The notes beneath the pieces were generated by a model. The model was not told where the DNA came from. It ran no database searches and saw only the letters and a list, made by a program, of their open reading frames with translations. A stretch of DNA of 7,976 bases, taken from the NCBI GenBank assembly GCA_028698695.1, contig JAQVWB010000089.1:1-7976 (forward strand). The letters run 5' to 3'. A program made the translations under genes and the position numbers. Of this stretch, positions 1-5,447 are shown in pieces. Origin of the DNA: Syntrophomonadaceae bacterium (lineage in GTDB: Bacteria; Bacillota; Syntrophomonadia; Syntrophomonadales; Syntrophomonadaceae). Position 1 is the stretch's first letter; each line of letters opens with the position of its first letter.

Positions 1-201
1 TCCCACATGAACTGGCGTCCTGCCGTGAAGATCCGGCAACTTAAAGGTTGTTTTCCCATCTCCGCCGTAAGTCGTACCTATAATAGCGTATAAGGCGTTG
101 TTCTGAGCTATCGACAATATGCTTCCGTCGCAAAAGGCCCAGCCTCTGGGGGCATAGTCAAAAGCAAATAATCTGATTTCACCTAAATATGGTTCCGCCA
201 T
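1..201 (-). CDS. Phage tail collar domain protein (microcystin-dependent-protein family), N-terminal part, cut by window edge
   Basis: This is the first 67 codons of a leftward gene whose C-terminus lies outside the window. The translation opens MAEPYLGEIRLFAFDY and continues with PRGWAFCDG (about residues 18-26), TTYGGDG (about 43-49) and LPDLHGRTPVH (about 55-65). That order of motifs is the signature of the tail collar domain (Pfam Phage_Tail_Collar), found in phage tail fibres and in chromosomal Mdp-type proteins, which usually run to about 170-180 residues. The start ATG at 201 is supported by a strong ribosome binding site, AAGGAGGG, seven bases upstream. No signal peptide or membrane segment is visible. 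It follows a C-terminal fragment of the same family with a 37-base gap, so the two are tandem paralogues. The biological role of chromosomal copies is poorly known; a tail-fibre or surface-adhesion role is inference. Confidence 0.88.
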   Translation of the reverse strand, partial: MAEPYLGEIRLFAFDYAPRGWAFCDGSILSIAQNNALYAIIGTTYGGDGKTTFKLPDLHGRTPVHVG

Positions 202-238
202 GTTCAATCCCTCCTTAATTATTACAATGGATCAGATT

Positions 239-655
239 CTAGTTTCGATTGGGGAAAATGCCATTTTGCAGACAGATAATGAAGCTGATGCAAAGATACG
301 GCATCATATTTTCATGGGCCACGTTGTTTCCAGTTGAAGATATGGCAGCTGAATTCATTAAGCCATTGGGGGGATTGGACGAATATTGATTAATACTATC
401 ATTGGCGGCCCAAAATGCATTAGCGGGGCTGGATATATCTCCGGCAGCAGTTTTTATGTTCAACGGATGGGAATGGGAAGGAAGCTGACCAACAGATAAG
501 GTTACTTGCTCCGCGCCATCCTCCATCCTTTCTACATAATATATATTATCACTTTTTATTCCATGTTTACTTTGTTTTTTATGTTTTTTGCGCATCCCCC
601 AATAGACGGTGTAAATTTCGAAGCGTTCAGAAAGGAGCGCCATAAGTAATGGCAT
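239..655 (-). pseudogene. C-terminal half of a tail collar (Mdp-family) protein with an unrelated N-terminus; probable 5'-truncated pseudogene
   Basis: The reading frame has 138 codons. From about residue 47 it is clearly collar family: GAEQVTLSVGQLPSHSHPL (47-65) matches the histidine-rich centre, and the ending NMMPYLCISFIICLQ...IFPNRN (116-138) matches the conserved C-terminus. The N-terminal collar domain, with its GWAxCDG and LPDLxGR motifs, is absent from all three frames of this strand between here and the ligase terminator. Instead residues 1-46 are an unrecognised stretch containing a basic run (RKKHKKQSKHGIK, 22-34) encoded by AT-rich DNA. None of the in-frame ATGs (655, 643, 595, 526) has a well-spaced ribosome binding site. 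The simplest reading is a tandem collar gene that lost its 5' half by deletion or recombination. A short chimeric protein that is really expressed is the alternative. The junction with family sequence lies near base 515-520. Confidence 0.65.
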
Positions 656-704
656 TGACCTACACCTGTGACCTGGACTGGGAAAGAAGACATAAACAAA
701 TGTT

Positions 705-740
705 AAACCAGGCCCCCATAATGAATCGGAGGCCTGGTTT
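705..740 (-). terminator. Probable intrinsic terminator of the acyl-CoA ligase gene
   Basis: The arms AAACCAGGCC (705-714) and GGCCTGGTTT (731-740) pair perfectly. The stem continues past one C/A mismatch through two more pairs to a ten-base loop. Read leftward it lies 27 bases after the ligase stop codon, and the 3' arm runs into TTTAACATTTGTTT, a weak, interrupted U-rich tail. Its position between the ligase and the collar genes suggests that these are separate transcription units. Confidence 0.7.
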
Positions 741-767
741 CGTTGAGGTTACAGCAAAATTGTTTGC

Positions 768-2399
768 TTATTTGCCTTCGCGCTTTTTCATTTCTTGCTG
801 GCGCAGGGCATTGCGCATGGGTTTTCCGACGCTGGTTCGAGGCAGTTCATCAATGAATTCAACATGGGTAGGTACCTTATAGGGTGCCAGACTCTTGCGG
901 CAGTGTTCTTTTACTTCGTCTTCAGTCATAGTTTCCCCGGGTTTTAATATGACAAATATCTTGGGGGTTTCGCCGCGTTTGGGGTCAGGTATTCCTATAG
1001 CACAGGCGTCCAGAACTTTTGGATGTGTATACATCACTTCGTCAATTTCGCGGCAGAATACATTAAATCCGCTGCAGAGAATCATATCTTTTTTACGGTC
1101 AACAATAGTTATATAACCGTCTTCATCCATAGTTGCTATGTCTCCGGTATATAGCCAGCCATCGCGTAATACATTGGCAGTCTCATCGGGGTTTTTCCAA
1201 TAAGCACTCATAATTTGAGGCCCTTTGGCTATCAATTCCCCGGGTTCGCCGGTAGGCATGTCTTCAGTACCGTTTTCCAGATCAACAATACGGATATCCA
1301 CATCCGGCCAGGGTATGCCCACACTGCCAATCTTTCGTTTGGTATAAAACGGAGTACAGGTTAATACATTGGAGGTCTCCGACAGGCCGTAACCTTCAGT
1401 AATTACTGCCCCGGACAGCTGTTCGAAACGATTGAGTCCTTCTACTGCCAGCGGGGAGGAACCACAAATCATTCCTTTTATCATTTTAACCTTGGAGTTT
1501 CTAATATCAGGATGGTTGTTGAGCCCATAAATCATGGCCGGAACTGCAGCAAAGTAATTGGGTTCATGTTTATTGATATTATGCAGCAGATTATCCGGTG
1601 TGGGACCGTTAACCACTATAATATTACCACCGGCGGCGACATTAATATTGACGCTGGTATTGAAACCATAAATATGGTATAGAGGCATGGCGGCCATTAT
1701 ACGCATATCTTCAGGTTTTTCAAATGGCGGTGTAAACCATACAGTATCCTGCCAAGCCATAGCTTCCAGATTGGCATTGGAGAGCATACAGCCTTTGGAT
1801 AATCCAGTGGTTCCACCAGTATACTGCAGCATGGCCAGATCTTCGGAACTGACTTGAATATCCGGTTCAACTGCTGCTCCTTTTTCAAGCAGTTCTTCAT
1901 AACGAATTACACCAGCTTCGGTATTTACGGAAGTATTGGTATGGGAGTCCAATATTACAACAGTTTTAATGGGGGTTTTACCGTTTTTCATAATTTCAAC
2001 TACTTTGTCGGCAAAGCGATCTTCCACAAAAACGATACTGGTCTCACTATCAGAAAACTGATGAGTTAATTCGGGTATGGTGTACATCGGATTAGTTGGA
2101 ACAATGGCGGCTCCGATTTTATAACAGGCTTGCAGAAGTATGACATATTCGGGCAGGTTGGTGCTCATTAAGGCAATCCGGTCGCCTTTCTGATATCCGA
2201 GGGTAAGAATAGCATTGGCAGTTTTTTGGGCCATACGGTTGGCCTCAGCATAAGTAAGCTGTTGGTCATCCCAGATTAAATAAGGTTTGTCCGGCAATTT
2301 GGCTGCCCACTCATTGAAATAGTCTTTCATGGCTTTACCTGGGTAGTCAATGGAATGAGGCACTCCCTTGTCGTAGAAGTTGTACCATACTCGATCCAT
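768..2399 (-). CDS. AMP-forming acyl-CoA synthetase (medium/long-chain fatty acid-CoA ligase family)
   Basis: This 543-residue protein belongs to the ANL adenylate-forming superfamily and has the usual length. It should join a carboxylic acid to CoA in the cytosol through an acyl-AMP intermediate. Visible core motifs in order are the P-loop YTGGTTGLSKG (193-203), EGYGLSETS (335-343), GWLYTGDIATMDEDGYI (414-430), DRKKDMI (434-440), the hinge and A8 region GFNVFCREIDE (444-454), and the C-terminal RTSVGKPMRN (521-530), whose K526 is the expected catalytic lysine of the adenylation step. No signal peptide or membrane helix is seen. The start at 2399 is supported by AAAGGAGG with a seven-base gap. 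The gene diverges from an acyl-CoA dehydrogenase/crotonase operon, which fits activation of an acid for beta-oxidation. Substrate chain length cannot be read from sequence; medium/long chain is inferred from overall FadD-like character. The A8 motif has Cys where Pro is common (VYPRE versus VFCRE). Confidence 0.93.
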   Translation of the reverse strand: MDRVWYNFYDKGVPHSIDYPGKAMKDYFNEWAAKLPDKPYLIWDDQQLTYAEANRMAQKTANAILTLGYQKGDRIALMSTNLPEYVILLQACYKIGAAIVPTNPMYTIPELTHQFSDSETSIVFVEDRFADKVVEIMKNGKTPIKTVVILDSHTNTSVNTEAGVIRYEELLEKGAAVEPDIQVSSEDLAMLQYTGGTTGLSKGCMLSNANLEAMAWQDTVWFTPPFEKPEDMRIMAAMPLYHIYGFNTSVNINVAAGGNIIVVNGPTPDNLLHNINKHEPNYFAAVPAMIYGLNNHPDIRNSKVKMIKGMICGSSPLAVEGLNRFEQLSGAVITEGYGLSETSNVLTCTPFYTKRKIGSVGIPWPDVDIRIVDLENGTEDMPTGEPGELIAKGPQIMSAYWKNPDETANVLRDGWLYTGDIATMDEDGYITIVDRKKDMILCSGFNVFCREIDEVMYTHPKVLDACAIGIPDPKRGETPKIFVILKPGETMTEDEVKEHCRKSLAPYKVPTHVEFIDELPRTSVGKPMRNALRQQEMKKREGK

Positions 2400-2406
2400 T
2401 CATATT

Positions 2407-2414
2407 CCTCCTTT
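2407..2414 (-). promoter_or_regulatory. Ribosome binding site of the acyl-CoA ligase gene
   Basis: AAAGGAGG on the minus strand lies seven bases before the ATG at 2399. It is close to the full anti-Shine-Dalgarno complement and fixes the start. An overlapping ATG four bases upstream of the chosen one is out of frame. The site sits only four bases from the foot of the leader hairpin at 2419-2446. Confidence 0.85.
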
Positions 2415-2418
2415 GCAT

Positions 2419-2446
2419 AAGGCTGTATTAAACGGAATACAGCCTT
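2419..2446. promoter_or_regulatory. Perfect 11-bp leader hairpin before the ligase gene; terminator-like on the plus strand
   Basis: AAGGCTGTATT (2419-2429) and AATACAGCCTT (2436-2446) are perfect complements around a six-base loop. On the plus strand the 3' arm continues into CCTTTTTA, the form of an intrinsic terminator, yet no rightward gene ends here. On the minus strand the hairpin falls in the untranslated leader of the ligase mRNA, four bases upstream of its AAAGGAGG site, if transcription starts farther out. It could stop antisense transcription out of the ligase gene, protect the ligase mRNA 5' end, or influence translation. The sequence does not decide which. Confidence 0.6.
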
Positions 2447-2527
2447 TTTATGAACATAGTGTTTCCCAATAATAGCTTTACCCCTCTATCAAAATTATTA
2501 ATCAATTACTATTGAAATTTCGACTGA

Positions 2528-2548
2528 CGGGCAGGAAATTCCTGCCCG
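2528..2548. promoter_or_regulatory. 21-base GC-rich palindrome, candidate operator
   Basis: CGGGCAGGAA (2528-2537) and TTCCTGCCCG (2539-2548) are perfect complements around a single central A, a ten-base-pair dyad in otherwise AT-rich DNA. It is not followed by a U-tract on either strand (GTGAATTGG to the right, TCAGTCGAA to the left), so a terminator role is unlikely. It sits about 100 bases upstream of the rightward promoter and about 130 bases upstream of the ligase start, a place where one dimeric regulator could serve both genes. The regulator is not identified. Confidence 0.5.
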
Positions 2549-2648
2549 GTGAATTGGCGAAAATACCAATATTACCGATTTATCAACATCCTGGCAGGCT
2601 TTTAAAGACCATTTAAGAAACCTTGGCAAGCAAAACAATTACTTTGTT

Positions 2649-2657
2649 TGTTATAAT
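2649..2657 (+). promoter_or_regulatory. Extended -10 promoter of the acyl-CoA dehydrogenase operon
   Basis: TGTTATAAT is a perfect extended -10 element (TG, one base, TATAAT). No good -35 box stands at 16-18 bases; the nearest match, TTGGCA at 2623-2628, is 23 bases away, which an extended -10 can tolerate. Transcription would begin near 2664, giving a leader of about 35 bases that contains the dehydrogenase ribosome binding site. Confidence 0.6.
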
Positions 2658-2685
2658 ATAAGCAGCTAAAAAAATCTGGTTTTAC

Positions 2686-2692
2686 AGGAGAG
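2686..2692 (+). promoter_or_regulatory. Ribosome binding site of the acyl-CoA dehydrogenase gene
   Basis: AGGAGAG lies seven bases before the ATG at 2700. It selects this start over the ATG at 2693, which overlaps the site and is in another frame. Confidence 0.75.
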
Positions 2693-2699
2693 ATGTATT

Positions 2700-4496
2700 A
2701 TGGCGCAACAATTTTTCAGCCGGCGCAATATTCAGTTTCTGCTTTATGAAGTATTACAGGCGGAAGATTTATGTAACTATGAGTATTTTCAGGATCACAG
2801 CCGGGATACTTTTGAATTAATTATTGATACGATATCCAAGTTGGGCACCGGTGTAATGTATCCGGTTTTTCAGGATATGGATTCCAACCCGCCGGTTTAT
2901 GCAGACGGTATAGCGCGGGTGCATCCGGTAGTCCGTACTTACATGCAGGAATGTGGTGCCGGCGGATGGATTAATCCGGGTGCCAGTTATGAATTTGGGG
3001 GACAACAACTGCCCAGTGTAATAAATACAGTAATTACTTTTATTATGGGAGCAGCCAATTATTCTTTATCAGCCTATCCGCAGCTGACTGCCGGAGCAGC
3101 AAATCTTCTGGTGAACTTCGGCTCAAAAGAGTTACAGGATTTGTATCTGGCACCTCTGTTAGCCGGGCAGTGGCAGGGAACTATGGCTCTTACTGAACCC
3201 AATGCCGGCAGTTCACTGGCGGATGTAAAAACTTCCGCTGAAGACAGCGGACAGGGCTACTATCTTATTAAGGGGCAAAAAATATTTATTACCGGTGGCA
3301 GTACTGATGCTACTGATAATACCGTACACATGATGCTGGCCAGGATTAAAGGAGCGCCTTCCGGGGTTAAAGGAATATCACTGTTTTTAGTACCAAAATT
3401 TTATGTAGACGAATCTGATAATTTACAGACCAATGATATATTTTGTACCGGTATTGAACATAAACTGGGTTATAAAGGATGTCCCGCCTGTCAGTTGTCC
3501 ATGGGTGATAACGGCAATTGCAGAGGTTATTTGATTGGTGAACCCAATAAGGGCCTGGCTTACATGTTTCAGATGATGAATGAAGAACGGGTTAATGTTG
3601 GGATAGGAGCAACCTCAAAGGCTACTGCTGCTTATTATGCAGCTCTGGAATATGCACAGCAAAGATTGCAGGGAAGAAAAATAAATGATAAGAATCCGGA
3701 ATCTCCACAGATAGCTATTATTAATCACGCTGATATCAAGCGCATGCTGATGTTCCAGCGTGCAATAGCTGAAGGGGCATTGGCATTGGGTTTACAGGTA
3801 AGTAAATATATAGATCTGGTTAAAGCTGGTAAAGAACCGGAAAAAAACGAACTGCTGGTTGATTTCCTCGTACCGGTAGTGAAGACTTACCCTTCGGAAA
3901 TGGGCATCTTGGCTACCAGTGCTGCTATTCAGTGTCTGGGCGGTTATGGATATTGCAAAGATTTTCCCGTGGAGCAATATTACCGCGATGTTCGCATTGA
4001 CCCGATTCATGAAGGTACTACCGGTATACAGGGGCAGGATTTGCTGGGCAGAAAAGTTATTATGAAAAAAGGTCAGGCCTACCATTTATTTAAAGAAGAA
4101 TTGATCAAAACCATAAATACAGCTGTAGAAATTAATAACCTGAAGCTGGCGGCGAAAATTCTGGAGGAGGCCATGACCAGGGTTGATCAGGTAACATCTC
4201 ATTTATTGCAGGCTGCATCCCAGGGGGATACGGAGCGATTTCTCAGTGACGCCTCTTTATATCTGGAAATGATGGGCATACTGACTATTGGCTGGCAATG
4301 GCTATTGCAGGGTATGGAAGCATGCCATGCGCTAAATAGTAATATTTCCTCTGTGGATAAGGATTTTTATGAGGGGAAAATAATCACCATGCAGTATTAT
4401 TTCGATTATGAAATGCCCCGGATTAATACATTGTGCACTATTCTTACCCGTAATGAGGGCTTTATGAGCGACATACCTCTGGAAGTATTCCTATAA
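2700..4496 (+). CDS. Long-form acyl-CoA dehydrogenase (about 600-residue FAD-dependent family)
   Basis: This 598-residue flavoprotein should oxidise an acyl-CoA to the 2,3-enoyl-CoA and pass electrons to an electron-transfer flavoprotein in the cytosol. The layout is that of the long subfamily that includes the methylmercaptopropionyl-CoA dehydrogenase DmdC: an extra N-terminal helical segment (about 1-40), an alpha-helical N-terminal domain, a middle beta domain with MALTEPNAGSSLADV (162-176) and the KGQKIFITGG strand (191-200), a C-terminal four-helix domain with the FAD-site motif QCLGGYGY (411-418), and an extra C-terminal domain (about 460-598). Glu438 in DPIHEGTTGIQ (434-444) sits where the catalytic base of medium/short-chain enzymes lies. 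Length and motifs appear complete. It is followed after 27 bases by a crotonase-family gene, so the two are very likely co-transcribed from the extended -10 promoter upstream. Family assignment is firm; the substrate (fatty acyl, branched or thioether acyl-CoA) is not determinable here. No ETF genes are present in the window. Confidence 0.93.
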   Translation: MAQQFFSRRNIQFLLYEVLQAEDLCNYEYFQDHSRDTFELIIDTISKLGTGVMYPVFQDMDSNPPVYADGIARVHPVVRTYMQECGAGGWINPGASYEFGGQQLPSVINTVITFIMGAANYSLSAYPQLTAGAANLLVNFGSKELQDLYLAPLLAGQWQGTMALTEPNAGSSLADVKTSAEDSGQGYYLIKGQKIFITGGSTDATDNTVHMMLARIKGAPSGVKGISLFLVPKFYVDESDNLQTNDIFCTGIEHKLGYKGCPACQLSMGDNGNCRGYLIGEPNKGLAYMFQMMNEERVNVGIGATSKATAAYYAALEYAQQRLQGRKINDKNPESPQIAIINHADIKRMLMFQRAIAEGALALGLQVSKYIDLVKAGKEPEKNELLVDFLVPVVKTYPSEMGILATSAAIQCLGGYGYCKDFPVEQYYRDVRIDPIHEGTTGIQGQDLLGRKVIMKKGQAYHLFKEELIKTINTAVEINNLKLAAKILEEAMTRVDQVTSHLLQAASQGDTERFLSDASLYLEMMGILTIGWQWLLQGMEACHALNSNISSVDKDFYEGKIITMQYYFDYEMPRINTLCTILTRNEGFMSDIPLEVFL

Positions 4497-4509
4497 GATT
4501 TAAATAAAA

Positions 4510-4516
4510 GGGGAGG
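4510..4516 (+). promoter_or_regulatory. Ribosome binding site of the crotonase-family gene
   Basis: GGGGAGG lies seven bases before the ATG at 4524, inside the 27-base gap after the dehydrogenase stop codon. It is a strong independent initiation site within the proposed operon. Confidence 0.75.
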
Positions 4517-4523
4517 AAACAAG

Positions 4524-5306
4524 ATGGCTGATTTTAATTACCAGACTCTGCTGACCGAGGTTGATGAACAGGGAATCCTGTGGCTGACGCTGAATAGACC
4601 GGAAAAACTCAATTCAGTCAACAATCTGATGCTGGATGAATTGTCCGACCTCTGGGCCAGGCTGCGTCACGACCTGAAGATTCGGGTAGTAATTATGCGC
4701 GGTTCTCAGGATTCCAAAGGCTTTTGCGGGGGACTGGATTTATCTGAACCAATAGACCCGGATAATGCCAATACTTATTATCTGTATGACTGGCAAAGCC
4801 GATTGGGCAGACTGCAATTGGCCATGCGCCAGATCCCCCAGCCCATAATCGCAGTGGTACATGGAGCTGCTGCCGGAGCCGGGTTCAGCTTTGCCATGGC
4901 TGCGGACATCAGAGTTATTTCCAAGGATGCACGCTTTTCAGCTTTTTATGTAAATGTAGGTTTGGGCGGTGCTGATATGGGTTGCAGCTACTTCCTGCCC
5001 CGTTTGATTGGTGCCGGGCGGGCTTACGAATTTATGCTGACCGGGCGTTTTATGAGTGCAGAGGAGGCAGTAGCGCTGGGCTTTGTATCCAAATGCGTAG
5101 AGCGTGATCAATTAACTGAAGCTGCTCTGGAACTGGCCAACTTGATGGTAGCCAAGGATTATATGGCCATGCGTCTTACGAAGGAAGCCATTAACATGAA
5201 TCTGGACTGCGGCGGACTGGAAAATGCTCTGAAGATGGAAGACCGTAATCAGATTATGCTGGTCATGCACAACATGAGCCTGGGCCGGGCTGGAATCGGC
5301 AAATAA
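4524..5306 (+). CDS. Enoyl-CoA hydratase/isomerase (crotonase) family protein lacking both classical hydratase glutamates
   Basis: This 260-residue protein has normal crotonase length and fold markers: LTLNRPEKLNSVN (21-33), the oxyanion-hole segment GFCGGLDL (66-73), HGAAAGAGFSFAMAADIR (113-130), and LPRLIGAGRAYEFMLTGR (158-175). Aligned by eye to rat mitochondrial enoyl-CoA hydratase, the two catalytic glutamates (E144 in GGGCE and E164 in GQPE) fall on Ser122 and Tyr142. Asp151 in GLGGADMG is close to the position of the acidic residue Asp204 of dienoyl-CoA isomerase, and the GADMGCSYFLPR pattern resembles a recognised bacterial crotonase subgroup. It may therefore be an isomerase, a hydratase with a shifted base, or a lyase, rather than a textbook hydratase. 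Its place directly after the acyl-CoA dehydrogenase suggests that it acts on that enzyme's enoyl-CoA product. The start is fixed by a strong ribosome binding site. Family confidence is high; reaction confidence is low. Confidence 0.9.
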   Translation: MADFNYQTLLTEVDEQGILWLTLNRPEKLNSVNNLMLDELSDLWARLRHDLKIRVVIMRGSQDSKGFCGGLDLSEPIDPDNANTYYLYDWQSRLGRLQLAMRQIPQPIIAVVHGAAAGAGFSFAMAADIRVISKDARFSAFYVNVGLGGADMGCSYFLPRLIGAGRAYEFMLTGRFMSAEEAVALGFVSKCVERDQLTEAALELANLMVAKDYMAMRLTKEAINMNLDCGGLENALKMEDRNQIMLVMHNMSLGRAGIGK

Positions 5307-5314
5307 AACATATC

Positions 5315-5359
5315 TTGTCAAGGGGAACCATCCCCTTGACAAAGTTCCCTCGACAACTT
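5315..5359 (+). terminator. Three-armed repeat/hairpin after the crotonase gene, probable operon end
   Basis: TTGTCAAGGGGA (5315-5326) pairs perfectly over twelve bases with TCCCCTTGACAA (5331-5342) around a four-base loop, eight bases after the crotonase stop. This very stable hairpin is followed by AGTTCCC rather than a U-tract, so it is not a standard intrinsic terminator. A second, diverged right arm, TTCCCTCGACAA (5345-5356, ten of twelve bases identical), follows immediately and is succeeded by the U-rich stretch CTTCTTATTAATTT. The left arm could pair with either copy. Transcript end or 3' mRNA stabiliser is the most likely role. Confidence 0.6.
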
Positions 5360-5403
5360 CTTATTAATTTCCTGCCATTACTAGTTATTATTGGAATAAA
5401 GGT

Positions 5404-5409
5404 TATAAT
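5404..5409 (+). promoter_or_regulatory. Possible -10 box for the diguanylate cyclase gene
   Basis: TATAAT lies in the 141-base gap before the chosen cyclase start and would give a leader of about 30 bases. The matching -35 region is poor (TAGTTA at 16 bases), and there is no TG extension, so this is only a candidate. Confidence 0.3.
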
Positions 5410-5435
5410 TAGAATCAGAATTTCTATTGTCCTTT

Positions 5436-5441
5436 GGGGAG
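5436..5441 (+). promoter_or_regulatory. Ribosome binding site that decides the cyclase start
   Basis: GGGGAG lies six bases before the ATG at 5448. The frame is open upstream to a TTG at 5427, but that start would place this site inside the coding region and has no site of its own, so 5448 is preferred. Confidence 0.7.
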
Positions 5442-5447
5442 AATGGC

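Larger units (their letters stand above)
2400..2699. other. Divergent intergenic control region between the ligase and the acyl-CoA dehydrogenase operon
   Basis: This 300-base stretch shows no plausible gene. From left to right it holds the ligase ribosome binding site and leader hairpin (2407-2446), an AT-rich segment (about 2450-2525), a GC-rich palindrome (2528-2548), two similar near-palindromes CCTGGCAGG (2590-2598) and CTTGGCAAG (2622-2630), an extended -10 promoter (2649-2657) and the dehydrogenase ribosome binding site (2686-2692). I found no convincing leftward promoter for the ligase; TATTAT and TTGATA boxes occur on the minus strand around 2465-2495 but their spacing is wrong. A shared regulator of both directions is plausible but inferred. 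Confidence 0.7.

Noticed and set aside
649..882. Rightward 77-codon reading frame with an AAAGGAG site 11 bases upstream of its ATG
   Set aside because: It crosses the ligase terminator hairpin and runs antisense through the conserved ligase C-terminus, and its translation shows no recognisable family pattern. The ribosome binding site match is too far away and probably chance.
2528..2548. Palindrome as an intrinsic terminator
   Set aside because: Neither flank has a T-run and no gene ends next to it on either strand.
2623..2657. TTGGCA and TATAAT as a standard sigma-A promoter, or the GGC motifs as a sigma-54 promoter
   Set aside because: The spacing of the two boxes is 23 bases, too long for a standard promoter. 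The GG/GC spacing needed for sigma-54 does not fit at either GGC site. The extended -10 element explains the site better.
3792..4085. Leftward 97-codon reading frame inside the acyl-CoA dehydrogenase
   Set aside because: It is antisense to the conserved FAD-site and catalytic-Glu region and shows no domain pattern or ribosome binding site of note; it is a shadow of the real gene.
5427..5447. TTG start giving seven extra N-terminal residues on the diguanylate cyclase
   Set aside because: The only good ribosome binding site (GGGGAG, 5436-5441) lies inside this extension and is correctly spaced for the ATG at 5448.
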